Source of the DNA: Chitinophaga sp. YR627
GTDB taxonomy: Bacteria > Bacteroidota > Bacteroidia > Chitinophagales > Chitinophagaceae
Assembly (NCBI RefSeq): GCF_900114995.1
Contig: NZ_FOUX01000006.1
Coordinates: 434,001-498,000 of the forward strand
Reading direction: 5' to 3'
Length of the DNA: 64,000 nt
Shown: one piece after another, positions 8,473 through 21,400 of the stretch
Layout of the letters: every line of letters starts with the position of its first letter
How positions within the stretch are numbered: position 1 is the stretch's first letter
The notes under the pieces: model-generated
What the model was told of the DNA's origin: nothing
Databases searched by the model: none
What the model saw: the letters and a program-made list of their open reading frames with translations, nothing else
Translations under genes and position numbers: made by a program

Positions 8473-8535
8473 GTACTTAGAATGAGCTTGTTCGTGTAAC
8501 AACTTTGAGAAGAGGAAAAAATCATTCTAAGTTTG
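8473..8535 (+). promoter_or_regulatory. Shared-motif promoter 3, driving the antiterminator and NRPS operon
   Basis: Positions 8473-8498 carry the 26-bp pattern found at the two other promoters. TAAGTTTG at 8528-8535 starts exactly 30 nt after it. TTTG at 8504-8507 is 20 nt before that box, so both halves of the Bacteroidota primary promoter (TTTG-N19-21-TAnnTTTG) are present. It is the only convincing promoter before the giant operon and implies a leader of about 370 nt ahead of the antiterminator gene. Confidence 0.75.
8475..8532. repeat. Perfect 11-bp inverted repeat spanning promoter 3
   Basis: ACTTAGAATGA at 8475-8485 is repeated in reverse complement at 8522-8532, 36 bp apart. The left arm is part of the shared 26-bp element and the right arm overlaps the -7 box. 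The two other shared-motif promoters have no such second copy. It may allow a regulator bound at both arms to loop or block the promoter. Confidence 0.65.
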
Positions 8536-8586
8536 TATCATCAGAGAAATGAAATGATCGCACCACTCCTGATCATCCGTCTCTCT

Positions 8587-8815
8587 TCAGAAAATTCAAT
8601 CGGGGACTCTTTGTAGCGATAGCTATACCCTGCACCCTTCATTTTTCGTAGAACATTCACATTGGGACCCTTTGTAGCGATAGCTATGTCCCATACCCAT
8701 TATTTCCTTTAAACGTACAGATCGGGACTCTTCGTAGCGATAGCTATGTGCTGTACCCCCTGTTGCCTTTAAAAATTCACATTGGGACTTTTTGTAGCGA
8801 TAGCTGTGCCCCGCA
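8587..8815. repeat. Four tandem 60-61 bp repeats in the operon leader
   Basis: The block GGGAC(T/C)-TT-GTAGCGATAGCTA recurs at 8603, 8664, 8724 and 8784, with periods of 61, 60 and 60 bp. The sequence between blocks is also conserved (AAATTCACATT-like). Each copy contains AGC-GATA-GCT. In copy 2 GGGAC at 8664 can also pair with GTCCC at 8688-8692 to give a longer hairpin, and copy 4 is similar with GCCCC. Because the period is a multiple of three, the reverse strand stays open with a 20-residue GHSYRY repeat, which I treat as a by-product. The rest of the gene-free stretch 8459-8915 holds promoter 3 and, at 8816-8915, nothing I recognise. Confidence 0.85.
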
Positions 8816-8915
8816 GGTAAAATGATAAAAAATACCGTAAACCCAGGGGATTCTACTGTTAACCGAATTAGCAATCTGTATCAATTTCTTTAATGACCTC
8901 TTTAAACCGCATTGT

Positions 8916-9440
8916 ATGTCCAAATTTAACGTTGGTTGGTACCTCCTTTATACAAGACCCCGGCAGGAAGCCAGAGTAGCGAAGGAAATGGCAGACAAAA
9001 ACATACAGATATACCTGCCCTATACGACAGTAAAAAGAAGATGGACTGACAGGATCAAAGTACTTGAAGTACCGCTTTTTCCCTCATATGTATTTGTGCG
9101 CCTCACCAATATGCACGAATTCTACTACGGATCAAACCTGGAAAGCGCCTGCAGTTATGTGCGTTTCGGTAATGAAGTAGCCCGTGTAAGTGATGCAGCA
9201 GTAGAAGCCGTAAGGACAATTGCTAAAGCGGGGAATAACCTGGAAGTCTCCAGTGAACGCTTTACACCCGGTCAGCAGATGACGATTAAAGAAGGCCCGC
9301 TCTGTGGCCTTAACTGTGAAGTAATACAGTACAAAGGCAAAGATAAAATACTCGTACGCGTACATATGCTGCAAAGAAGCATAATGGCGGATATGCCGGC
9401 CAGTGTACTCATCCCGTTTGAAGCAGAACAACAATTATAA
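8916..9440 (+). CDS. UpxY-like specialised NusG transcription antiterminator
   Basis: The 174-residue protein has an N-terminal NGN domain (WYLLYTRPRQEARVAKEM, then VPLFPSYVFVRL) and a C-terminal KOW domain (ITIKEGPLCG-like turn followed by CEVIQYKGKDKILVRVHML). Specialised NusG paralogues such as UpxY in Bacteroides capsule operons and LoaP in polyketide operons bind RNA polymerase near the leader of their own operon and suppress termination across long transcripts. Here the gene is first in an operon of more than 55 kb and starts 31 bp before the 21-kb NRPS gene. Its likely job is to keep polymerase going through that operon, possibly after recruitment at the repeat-rich leader. Confidence 0.9.
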   Translation: MSKFNVGWYLLYTRPRQEARVAKEMADKNIQIYLPYTTVKRRWTDRIKVLEVPLFPSYVFVRLTNMHEFYYGSNLESACSYVRFGNEVARVSDAAVEAVRTIAKAGNNLEVSSERFTPGQQMTIKEGPLCGLNCEVIQYKGKDKILVRVHMLQRSIMADMPASVLIPFEAEQQL

Positions 9441-9470
9441 TAAACAATAACCTAATCATACTTAAAGGAT

Positions 9471-12400
9471 ATGTCTTTCAGCAGAATCAATTCCCTGGTT
9501 GAAATATTGTTCGATAGTAGTGCCGGAAAAAGTACAGGTATTACTTTTATCGCCGGTCAGGACAAAGAGGAATTCCTGTCTTATAAAGAACTGAAAGCGC
9601 AGGCAGAATTTGTACTGTTTAACCTGCGTAGTGCAGGCTTACAGGCAGGGGATGAACTGATCATACAGTTAGAGGATAATAAATCCTTCCTGCTTATCTT
9701 CTGGGCCTGCCTCATTGGTAAGATCATTCCGGTGCCGCTTTCTTTTGGAGGACAGGAAGAATATAAACACAAGCTATTCGCCGTATGGCGCACACTCAGA
9801 CACCCTTTCCTGATCACAACTGCTGATCAGCTGAAAAGGATGTCTGAATTTGCTGATGACCAGGCCGGCGCAGATACCTATGCAGAAATGGTAGCCGCTG
9901 CAGTGCCGCTGGATGCCATTACCACACGGGAACAACGTGCCACAACACTGCCTGTTGTGAACAGGGAAGATATTGCCTACATACAATACTCTTCCGGTTC
10001 TACAGGTAATCCCAAAGGTGTTATACTAACCCACGAAAACCTCTTATATAATGCACGCGATATCGTAATGCGTTCCGGCACCTCCGCCCAGGATAAAAGC
10101 CTGAGCTGGATGCCGCTGACGCACGATATGGGTATGATCTGCTTTCACCTGTCATCTCTTTTTGCAGGTATTGATCAGTATCTGCTGCCAACGCCGCTTT
10201 TTATCAGAAGACCTTCTCTGTGGTTAACCAAAGCTTCCCAGCACAGGATCTCACAGTTGTATTCCCCTAACTTCGGTTACCAGTATTTCCTGGCTGCTTT
10301 CTCCAGAGAAGAAGCTACCAGCATTGGTATGGACCTTTCCTCCATCAGGATCATTTACAATGGCGCTGAACCGATAGATGCTGCTATCTGCCGTAATTTC
10401 CAGCATACACTGGCGCCTTATGGTCTGCCGGAAAGAGTATGTTATCCGGGTTATGGTCTGGCAGAAGCTTCTGTAGCCGTTACGCTGCCTATACCTGGTG
10501 ACGAACTGACCGTTTATTACCTTGACAGAGAAAATCTCAGTGTCGGTAATCAGGTGCGCGAGCTGGATCCACACGATAAAAGTGCTGTAAGTTTTGTTGA
10601 AGTAGGTTTACCAATCGATCATTGTAATATCAGGATCGCCGGTCCTAAAGATGAATGGCTGGGTGATGATACCGTTGGTAATATTCAGATCAAAGGTCTG
10701 AACGTGACCGCCGGTTATTATATGCAGGATGATGTAACCCGCCAGTTGTATACAAAAGATGGCTGGCTGCGTACCGGCGATATCGGTTTTATACACAACA
10801 GAAGACTAGTGATCACCGGTCGTGCAAAGAATATGATGATCGTCAATGGTCAGAACTATTATCCGCACGATATCGAAAGAGTGGTACAGACTATTCCCGG
10901 CATGGAACTGGGTAAAGTAGTGGCATGCGCCATCAAACAGGCAGATGAGAAGAACGATGCATTAGTACTGTTTATCCTGCATAAAGGCGCCCTGGAACCA
11001 TTCGCAGAACTGGCAGCAGCTGCACAAAAAAGAATCATGGAAGCAACCGGCCTCAGTGTTGAAAGCTTCATACCTATAAAGAAAGTACCTAAAACCACCA
11101 GTGGTAAAGTACAGCACTTCCGCCTGATAGAACAGTTCCGTTCCGGCTACTGGGATATGACACTGGAAGCGTTAAAAGCATTAACAGCTCCGGCAGCAGC
11201 AGCTGATGGCGCAACAGCAGAGATCATCACCGCTGCCTGGCAGGAAGTAAGCGGCCAGCAGCTCACAGATGCTCATCAGTCAATGCTGGATGCCAGTCTG
11301 AATAGCCTGCTGATCATGCGTTTTATCGCTATTGTCGGCGGGAAACTGTCCAGGAAACTTACGATTAAAGACTTCTTTGAACACCCTACTGTAGCTGCCC
11401 TGGAAACATTCCTGGAGGCTGCTCCGCAGCAGGAAATAAATACCTGTCTGCTGCCATACGCAGAACAGGAAGCCCACACCGTTACCCTGACCCAGCAACG
11501 CTTCTTTATGATGGAGATGTTACAGCCGGAAAACAGTCCGCTGAACATTTCCTATACGCTGCTGGTAGAAGATGATATCAGTCCTGACGTACTCGAAGCT
11601 GCGTCCGCAGAACTGGCCCGCAGACATGATGTATTGCGTTCCTTCTTCCGCCTCACAGACGCAGGTCCCCGCCAGTATTTTAACAGAGACGCTTCCGTTA
11701 GTTTTCTATACAATGATCTGTCAGCAGCCGGCAACCCGCTGGCTGCTTCACAGGATGCCTGTAAGGCTTTCAGCCGTATGCCTTTTGACCTGGAAAGTGC
11801 ACCACTGTGGCGCATAGGTTTGTTTAAAGTAGCACCGGGTAAAAGCATGGTATGTGCGGTAATGCACCACATTATCAGCGATGGCTGGACATTGCTGCTG
11901 ATCAAAAATGAACTGGCTGCTATCTACAGAATGTTACTGGGTGAGCAGGTACAACTACCCTCCGCTACTGATTTTAGAGCGTATACCAGCTGGTATGCAT
12001 CCTGGTTGACAGGTGCGCAATACCTGACTGACAAACAATATTGGTTACATGAGTATGCCGGTTTTGAACAGACCGCTTTGTTCCAGCTGCCACAGGGCAT
12101 GGAACATCATGGAAAGGACTTCGCTGCCAGCCGTGTTTCTTTTGAGCTGGATGCAGCGACTTATGCTCGTCTCCAGCAGTATTGTAAGGAACAACAGGTA
12201 TCTGTATTTGCAGCACTCATTACGCTGATCAGCGCCTGGTTGTACAAATTTACCGGTCGTACCGATATAGCGATTGGTACAGATAGCAGCGGCAGACTGG
12301 CAGCCGGACTGGAAGGTATTGCCGGTTGTTTCATCAATACGATGGTGATCAGAAACCGTTTTACAGCAGATAACAGCCTTGGCTGGCTGCTGTCTTATAC

Positions 12401-15400
12401 CGCAGGGAAAATATTCGACGCTTTCGAACATCAGCTGTATCCGGCTGATATGAGACAGGAAAATACAACAGCAGCACCCGTAATGGATGTTCTGGTATTG
12501 TTCCAGAACTTCGGATTGACAACCTACGATCACTTCGGCAATGCAAAAGCACAGCTGGTAGATTTACCTACAGAAACTTCACTGGCCGCATTGTCTTTCG
12601 AATTTATCGAACAGGAATCTTCACTGAGTTGCCATATTGATTTTAGAAACGCATTATTTTCCCGTTCTCAGGCAGGCTGGTGGCCTGGTCATTTCAGAAT
12701 GCTCCTGAACGCATTACTGGAAATGCCGTCCACAAGACTGAATAACCTGCATATGCTGGGTGCGGAAGAAAAAGTACTGCTTGCAAAACGTCATAATGAT
12801 CTCTACTACTCTCATATCTATGTAGAGAATGATATCATCAGACGCTTTGAGCGAATGGCTGTACAAACACCACAGGCGACCGCCCTATTGTTTGAAGGTA
12901 AGTACATCTCTTACGAAGAACTGAACGCCCAGGTAAACCAATGGGCTTATTTCCTGAAAGCAGCACATGGTATTGGCTATGGGGACAGAGTAGGAGTTTG
13001 TTTACCTCGTTCCGACAAATCACTGATCGCTATACTGGCGATATTGAAAACAGGTGCTTCCTATGTGCCACTGGAACAGGAATATCCTACCAGTCGTCTG
13101 CAGTTCATGATCGCAGACAGCGGACTGAAATTACTACTGGCAGATACTGCCTGTGAACATGATTTTAGCGATAGCCATGCAACACAACTGGTGTGGGAAG
13201 AGGTATCCGCTCAGTTGACGGAATATCCAATCGATAATCTGGGTACGATCATACGGGATACAGATGAAGCATATGTAATTTATACGTCTGGTACTACCGG
13301 ACGTCCGAAAGGAGTCTCTGTCAACAGACTGGCGCTGTATGATTACGCACAGACCGTAGTGGTATACTTTGGCATCACAGATACAGATATTGTTATACAG
13401 CAGTCTGCTTTATCCTTCGATACACTACTGGAAGAGGTGTTTCCTGCACTTTGCCAGGGTGCTGCTATACACATCTTAAGAGATGGTGGCCGCGATATCG
13501 AAGCGATCCTGTATGCAATAGATACCGGCAAGGCAACTATCCTCAGTACTACACCTGCCGTAATCGCAGAATTGAACAGATATGCAGGTGTAATGACAGG
13601 ACTGAGGGTCCTGATAAGCGGTGGTGAAGTACTGAAATATACACAGATTGATCAGTTGCTGAAAGAAGGTGTAAATATCTACAATACTTACGGTCCTTCA
13701 GAAACCACTGTTTGCGCTACTTATCATAAAGTATTACCGGGTACAGGCAATATTCCTGTCGGCCGTGCTATCCGCAACAGAAAGGTATATCTACTGGATG
13801 AAAATAAATGCCTGGTGCCAGCTGGCGCTGTAGGTGAAATTTATATTGGTGGTCTGGGTGTGGCCGATGGATATGTGAATCAGCTTGACCTGACAACTAA
13901 CAGCTTCTTTGAAGATACCATCAGCCGTTTTGGTAAGATGTATCGTACAGGAGATCTTGGCCGCTGGAGAGAAGATGCGACACTGGAATTCCTGGGTCGT
14001 AAAGACCAGCAGGTAAAGATCAATGGCTATCGTATCGAAACAGGCGAGATCGAAACACAACTGGCAGAACATCCTGCTGTTGGCGAAGCGGTAGTAATAG
14101 CGCGTAAGAATGGTGCAGGTAAAGACATGCTGGTTTGTTACTATACCGTTGAAGGAAATATTGCGCTCTCCGCATTGAAGACTTATGCCAAAGAACGCCT
14201 GCCGTTCTATATGGTGCCTTCCGCATGGGCGCAATTAGAAACCTTACCGCTCACCAGTAACGGAAAAGTAGACCGTAAAGCACTGGCTGCATTAGCTGTA
14301 GATACCAGCGATAGCACCCAGCCGGATGTATTACCAGGTAATGAATGGGAAACATCGTTACTGGAAGGATGGACAAACATCCTGGGGACACCGGTTACCA
14401 GTATTACTGCCAACTTCTTCGAACAGGGTGGAAACTCCCTGATGGCTACCCGCCTTATATTATGGATAGAAAAACAATTTGCACTGCGTCTGACGCTGCG
14501 TGATGTATTCAGCAATCCTACTCTACAGGAGCAGGCCAGACTGATAGCATCCATCAATGAGCAGGGTACAGGTACCTATGAACCGATACCTGTGCTGGCC
14601 GAAGCTCCTTATTATCCGGCATCTTTCAGTCAGAAACGTTTGTGGTTGCTGGACAATTTTGATGAGAACAAAGGCGCTTACAATCTGAGCTGGGCCTTCC
14701 TGATAGAAGGTCCTTTTAATTATACTTCGTTTGCTCAGGCATTTGCCTGGCTGGTAGACCGGCATGAAGTCCTGCGGACGAACTTCGCGTTCATCGATGG
14801 TAGTCTGAACCAGTTCATCAGAGATGGTAAGGCATTCAGCGTAGAGCACCTTGACTATAGCAATGATCCGGAAGCATACGAAAGTGCCCGTGCATATGTA
14901 AAAGAAGTAGCTGTTTATCCTTTCGATCTGCAATCAGCCTCCTTGCTGAAAGCGACCATCATTCAACTGAATGATGGCATCGCACTCTTTGTGCTGGCAT
15001 TGCATCATATTATTGGTGATGCCTGGTCAATGGATCTGATCTCCAACGAACTGTCGCTCGCCTATAATGCATTTGCAGCAGGTAATACACCTGATCTGCC
15101 GGCATTACGTATACAATACAAAGACTTTGCCGCATGGCAGCAAGCTAAACTGGATAGCGAGGTAAATAATGCATCAAAACAGTACTGGCTGAACCGCTTT
15201 AGAGGAGATATTCCTGTTTTACAACTGCCGGAAGATAATACCAGACCTGCATTACAGACCTACAACGGTCAGACAATACATGTCAATCTTGACAGCGCGT
15301 TGCAGCAACAGCTGAACGAGCTGACCGCCGCGCACACATGCGGACTGTATGTAGTACTGCTGGCTTCTGTAAAGGCATTTCTGTCGCGCATCAGTGGTCA

Positions 15401-18400
15401 GACCGATATCGTGATTGGTGCGCCTGTATCGGGCAGATTACACCCTGATCTGGCATCACAGGTAGGTTTCTATGTGAATACATTACCCCTGCGTACCGCC
15501 TTTGCTGCGGACCATTCATTTGATGCACTGATTGATAATGTGCAACAGACGTTCCTGGATGCATTTGAACACCAGGACTATCCGCTGGATCTGCTGGTAG
15601 AGGAACTGGACATCGTACGTGATGAAAGCCGTACGCCGCTGTTCAACGTAATGGTAGATTTTCTGAATACTAAAACGACAGTTAAAAAGCCTTTACAACT
15701 GGATCAGCTGACACTCAGTCCGTTCCCGGTTGACAAAGAAGCCAGTCAGTTTGATCTGTCTTTTGACTTTACAGCAGCCGAAGGACAGTTATCCCTGTCC
15801 CTGAATTTTAACACAGACATTTTCAGAGAAGATAGTATCCGCATACTGCTGAACCGTTATCTGCAACAGCTGCAGAATATGGCCTTCAACAGCGCTGCGG
15901 CCATCAATAAAGACACGTATCTGCCTGCAGAAGAACAGGCACGTGTGCTTGCGTTTGCCGGTAAAGGACAGGCAAAACTGCCTGCTACAGACCTGGTAAC
16001 GCTGTTTGAATCCAAAGCGCTGCAATACGCGCATTTACCGGCAGTTCATTGTGAAGACCTGAGCCTGAGCTATGGTGCATTAAATGAACTGGCCAATCGC
16101 CTGGCTGATTGTCTGGCGAAAGAGTTTGGCGTACAGTCTGGCGACCGTGTAGGTATTATGGTCGGCCGTAACGAATGGATGGTAGTCAGTGTACTGGCCG
16201 TCCTGAAAGCAGGCGCCGCTTATGTACCGATGGATCCGGAATATGCTGCGGAACGCGTGAATCACATGATCGCTGACAGCGGCGTGAATGTGCTGCTGAC
16301 CGAACTGGATGAGTTACCGGTAACAGCAGATCATATGCGCGTACTGAACCTGGCCGCATTTGAAGCAATGGCCGATCAGTACAGCGAACTGAATCCCGCT
16401 GTGAAACCAGCTACGGATGATCTGGCATACCTGGTATATACATCAGGTTCTACCGGATTACCAAAAGGAGCGATGATCACACATCGTCACCTGCTGGGTC
16501 TGTGGGATAGCCTTGAAACAGCTTATGATCTCAATAGTTTTGAAGTACGGTTGCTACAGGTAGCCAGTATTTCCTTTGACGTATTCTTTGGTGATATGCT
16601 GCGCAGCATCTTCAGAGGAGGCTTGATGGTGATCTGCTCCGCAGAACATCGTTATAACCTGCCGGCACTGTATGAGCTGATGCATAGCTATCGTATTACT
16701 GTGATGGAGTCTACACCGGGTTTATTACTCCCGCTGCTGGACTACATGTATGAAGAAGGCGCCCGTCTTGACTTTATGCGCATCTTCATCCTGGGTTCTG
16801 ATACCCTGTCAGTTGAAGATTACCGGAAAGTATATGACCGTTTCAGTCATTCATCACTGCGTATCATCAATAGCTACGGTACTACAGAAACAACCATTGA
16901 CTCCAGCTTTTACGAAGGACTGGGTATTGACCTGAGAAGCACCGGATATGTACCTGTGGGCCGTCCGCTGGAAAACACCAGGATGTATGTACTGGATAAA
17001 GACATGCAGCTTTGTGGTATCGGTGTAGCTGGTGAATTGTGTATCGGCGGACTGGGCGTTGGGCTGGGTTACTGGAACCGTCCTGAACTGACCAGTGAAC
17101 GCTTTGTAGATGATCCATTTGTGAGCGGCGGACGTATGTACCGCACCGGTGATCTGGCTCGTTGGAATGCAGCTGGTAATCTTGAATTCTTAGGCCGTGG
17201 CGATAATCAGGTGAAGATCCGCGGTTATCGTATTGAACCAGGTGAAGTGGAAAGTGTACTGCTGGCTTACAGTGGTGTACAGGAAGCTGTGGTACTGGCC
17301 TATAGTGTATCTGACAGAGAAAAGGAACTGGTGAGTTATATCGTATGGCAGGATGCAGCAGACGAAGACGGTCTGCGTAGCTGGCTGAGAGAACAACTGC
17401 CGCAATACATGCATCCGGCATATTACATGACTCTGGATGCAATGCCACTGACCAGCAATGGTAAGATAGACCGCAAACAATTACCGGCACCGGCACTGCA
17501 TACAACGCGTGCATATGAAGGTCCCCGTAATAGCGTAGAGGCTACACTGGTAAGCATCTGGGAAGAAATATTACAGAAACACCCGATCAGCATCCATGAT
17601 AATTTCTTTGACCTGGGAGGTCATTCCCTGAAAGGCATGCGCGCGCTGTGGCGTATTCGTAAGGAACTGGGCGTAGAACTGTCTTTCCGTGACATGTTCA
17701 GTTATCCGCGTATTACAGAACTCTCAGCATTGCTGAACAAACAAACCACATCTGCAGGTACTGCTTATCCATTGGTAGCGGTGGGAACACAATCCAGTTA
17801 TGAATTGTCCCATGCACAACGCCGCCTCTGGTTACTGGATCAGCTGCAAGAAGATGGCCGTTCCTATACCATGCCGGTACAGTACCGGGTGAAGGGAGCC
17901 CTGAACGCGGCGCGCCTGGAGGAAGCATTCAATGTATTGATTGGCCGCCATGAGATCCTGCGTACCATATTTATTACAGAAGAGGGTAATCCTCGTCAAC
18001 AGATATTAGCCGATGCACAGATCGCATTGGACACTGCTGATCTGAAAGGACGTGCAGATAAAGGCGAAGCCCTGTCTGCATATGTAACCAGGATACATCA
18101 GGCAGTATTTAATTTATCAGCTTTCCCATTGTTACAGGCTGGTTTGTATGAAGTAGAAGAACAGGAATATGTGTTTGCATTCAATATGCATCATATTATT
18201 TCTGATGAGTGGTCTGCCGAGGTAATGGTAGAAGAACTGGTGACGATATATGATCAGTTAAATAATGGTCAGGCAGTACAGCTGCCGGCATTACCTGTTC
18301 AGTATAAAGATTACAGTGTATGGCAGCAGACACAGTTACAGGGCGGTCAACTGGAAACAGCGGCAGCTTACTGGAAGAGTCAGTTTGCTGATAGTATTCC

Positions 18401-21400
18401 TGTACTGGATTTACCGGCTGATAATGCCCGTCCTGCTGTGAAAACGTATGAAGGCCGTACACTGCGTATGGAATTGAATAAGGAACAGCTGGAAGGTTTA
18501 TATGAAGTGGGTCGCCGTAATGAAGCAAGTTTATATATGACCCTGCTGGCGAGTGTGAAAGGTTTATTATATCGTTACACTGGTCAGTCAGATATCGTAA
18601 TCGGTAGCCCTGTGGCGGGTCGTAATCATGAATTACTGGCGCGTCAGCTCGGCTTTTATGTGAATACTCTGGCATTGCGTACACAGTTTGATGGCAATGA
18701 TAGTTTTGATGGTCTCTTACAATCCGTAAGAAGTGTAGTATTAGGAGGTTTTGAACACCAGGACTATCCTTTTGACCTGCTGGTAGAAGAAGTGGACGTA
18801 CAGCGCGATATGAGTCGCAGTCCGCTGTTTGATACCATGGTTGTGTTACAGGGCCGCGACTATCAGGGTATGACACAGCAGACATGGGACAATGGTTTGC
18901 AGTGGGAAGAAGTGGCGGCAGATGCCGGTGTCAGCAAATTTGATCTGACCCTGCTGTTCCGCGAACACGAAGAAGGCATACAGGTAGAAGTGGAGTACAA
19001 TACACAGTTGTTCAATGCTGCCAGAATGGAACGTTTCTGCGTGCATTATGAAAACTTCGTGAATAGTATTGTAGCAGATAGTACCAATACAGTAGCAGCA
19101 ATACCTTATCTGTCGATAGAAGAACGTCACCGTCTACTGGATGTATTCAACGATACCGGAAATGATGCGTATCCATCTGAACGTACGATCCATAGTCTGT
19201 TTGAAGAAAATGCCCTGCACATGGGCAATCGTACAGCCGTAGTATTTGAAGACCGTACACTGACTTATGCGGAACTGAATAGTGCCGCGAATAAAGTAGC
19301 AGATTACCTGCGCCGCGAACATGGTGTAGAAAGTGGCGACCTGGTTGGTTTGATGGTAGAACGCTCAGAGAAACTGATTATTTGTCTGCTGGGTATCCTG
19401 AAAGCAGGCGCCGCGTATGTACCGGTAGATCCTGCTTATCCTGCTGCCCGTATCAGCTATATGCTGGAAGATAGTACCCCAAGGGTGGTATTGACGGACA
19501 GTCTGGCGACTGTGGCACTGAGCACAGGCAATGACCTGGGTAATGTACCTACAGAAGGCGATGGTACCTCGTTGGCTTACATGATCTATACATCCGGTTC
19601 TACTGGTCTGCCGAAAGGAGCTATGATCGCACATCATGCGGTGATCAACCTGAGCTACTGGCTGCGCGAGCTGATCTATGTACAGCATCCGGAAGGTCTG
19701 GTAGCGATGCTGACAGCTTCTATCAATTTTGATGCTTCCGTACAGCAATTGTTTGCACCGCTACTGTCTGGTTCGCAACTGGTGATGATCAGTGAAACCG
19801 ATCGTCGTCAGATAGAACGTTATGTAGCGCAGCTGAAGAACAACCATGTTGCCGTGATTGATATCACGCCTGGTTACCTGCGTGTACTGATGGATGTGCT
19901 GAAAGCAACGGGTACCGAAGGACTGGCGCTGAAATATATACTGGTAGGAGGTGAGGCTCTGCCTGCGGAAGACCGTGCCCTGTTCCATGAGATATTTGGT
20001 AATACGGTACATCTGATCAACGTCTATGGTGTTACAGAAGCAACCGTAGATTCTACTTACGAAATAGTAACAGCTGATGATAATAACGGATTAAGTATTG
20101 GTCGTCCGCTTAAGAATACCCGCATGTATGTGCTGGATCAGCACCAGCAGCTTTGCGCCTATGGCGTAACGGGAGAGTTGTGCATTGGTGGTGCCGGTGT
20201 TGGTCTGGGCTACTGGAATCGTCCTGAACTGACAGCTGAACGCTTTATCGCCGACCCTTATGTAGCAGGCGGACGTATCTATCGTACCGGTGACCTGGCA
20301 CGATGGACATCCGCAGGAAATATTGAATACCTCGGTCGCGGAGATAACCAGGTGAAGATCCGTGGTTATCGTATCGAACCGGGAGAAGTGGAGAATATAC
20401 TGGGCGCTTATAGTGGTATCCGTGAAGCGGTTGTACTCGCGTATAATGTATCTGACAGAGAAAAAGAACTGGTAAGTTATATCGTATGGCAGAACGTAGC
20501 TGATGAAGAAGGGCTGCGCAACTGGTTAAGAGAGAAACTGCCGCAATATATGCATCCGGCATATTACATCACCCTGGATGTGATGCCACTGACCAGCAAT
20601 GGAAAGGTAGATCGTAAGCAGTTACCGGCACCAACATTGAATGCCGTTCGTGCATATGAAGGCCCTCGTAATAAAGTAGAGGAAACCCTGGTAAGTATCT
20701 GGGAAGAGGTGCTACAGAAACAACCAATCAGCATCCATGATAATTTCTTTGACCTGGGTGGTCATTCCCTGAAAGGCATGCGCGCTTTATGGCGTATCCG
20801 CCAGGAATTGGGTGTAGAACTGTCCTTCCGTGACATGTTTACTTATCCACGTATTACAGAGCTGTCAGCACTACTGAGCAGTCAGACAACATCCGCAGTA
20901 ATTGCCAATCCACTGGTAGCAGTGGGGGTACAATCCAGCTATGAACTGTCTCATGCACAACGTCGTCTCTGGTTGCTGGATCAACTGGAAGAACAGGGCC
21001 GCTCTTATACCATGCCGGTGCAATACCGCGTGAAAGGAGCGCTGAATGCGGGTGTATTGGAAGAGGCATTCAATGCATTGATTGCACGCCACGAGATACT
21101 CCGTACCATATTTATTACAGAAGAGGGTAATCCTCGGCAGCAAATATTAAGGGATGCGAAGATCGCATTAGACTATGCAGATCTGAAAGGACGTGCAGAT
21201 AAAGGCGAAGCGCTGTCTGTATATGTAAACAGGATTCATGAGGCAGTATTCAATCTGTCTGGTTTCCCACTATTACAGGCTGGTTTATATAAAGTAGAAG
21301 AGGACGAGTATGTCTTTGTACTGAACATGCATCATATTATCTCCGATGAGTGGTCCGCCGAAGTGATGGTCGAAGAACTGGTGACCATATATGATCAGTT

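Noticed and set aside
8552..8614. Possible 20-residue leader peptide in the operon leader ending at the first repeat's TAG
   Set aside because: No ribosome-binding signal, no run of regulatory codons, and it would exist by chance in such a leader.
8587..8815. CRISPR-like look of evenly spaced 60-bp units
   Set aside because: The sequence between the conserved blocks is itself repeated, there are only four units, and no cas gene is present.
8623..8874. 83-codon reverse-strand frame with a 20-residue GHSYRY repeat
   Set aside because: It stays open because the DNA repeat period is 60-61 bp. It lies opposite the operon leader, and the composition looks like translated hairpin repeats, so I annotate only the DNA repeat.
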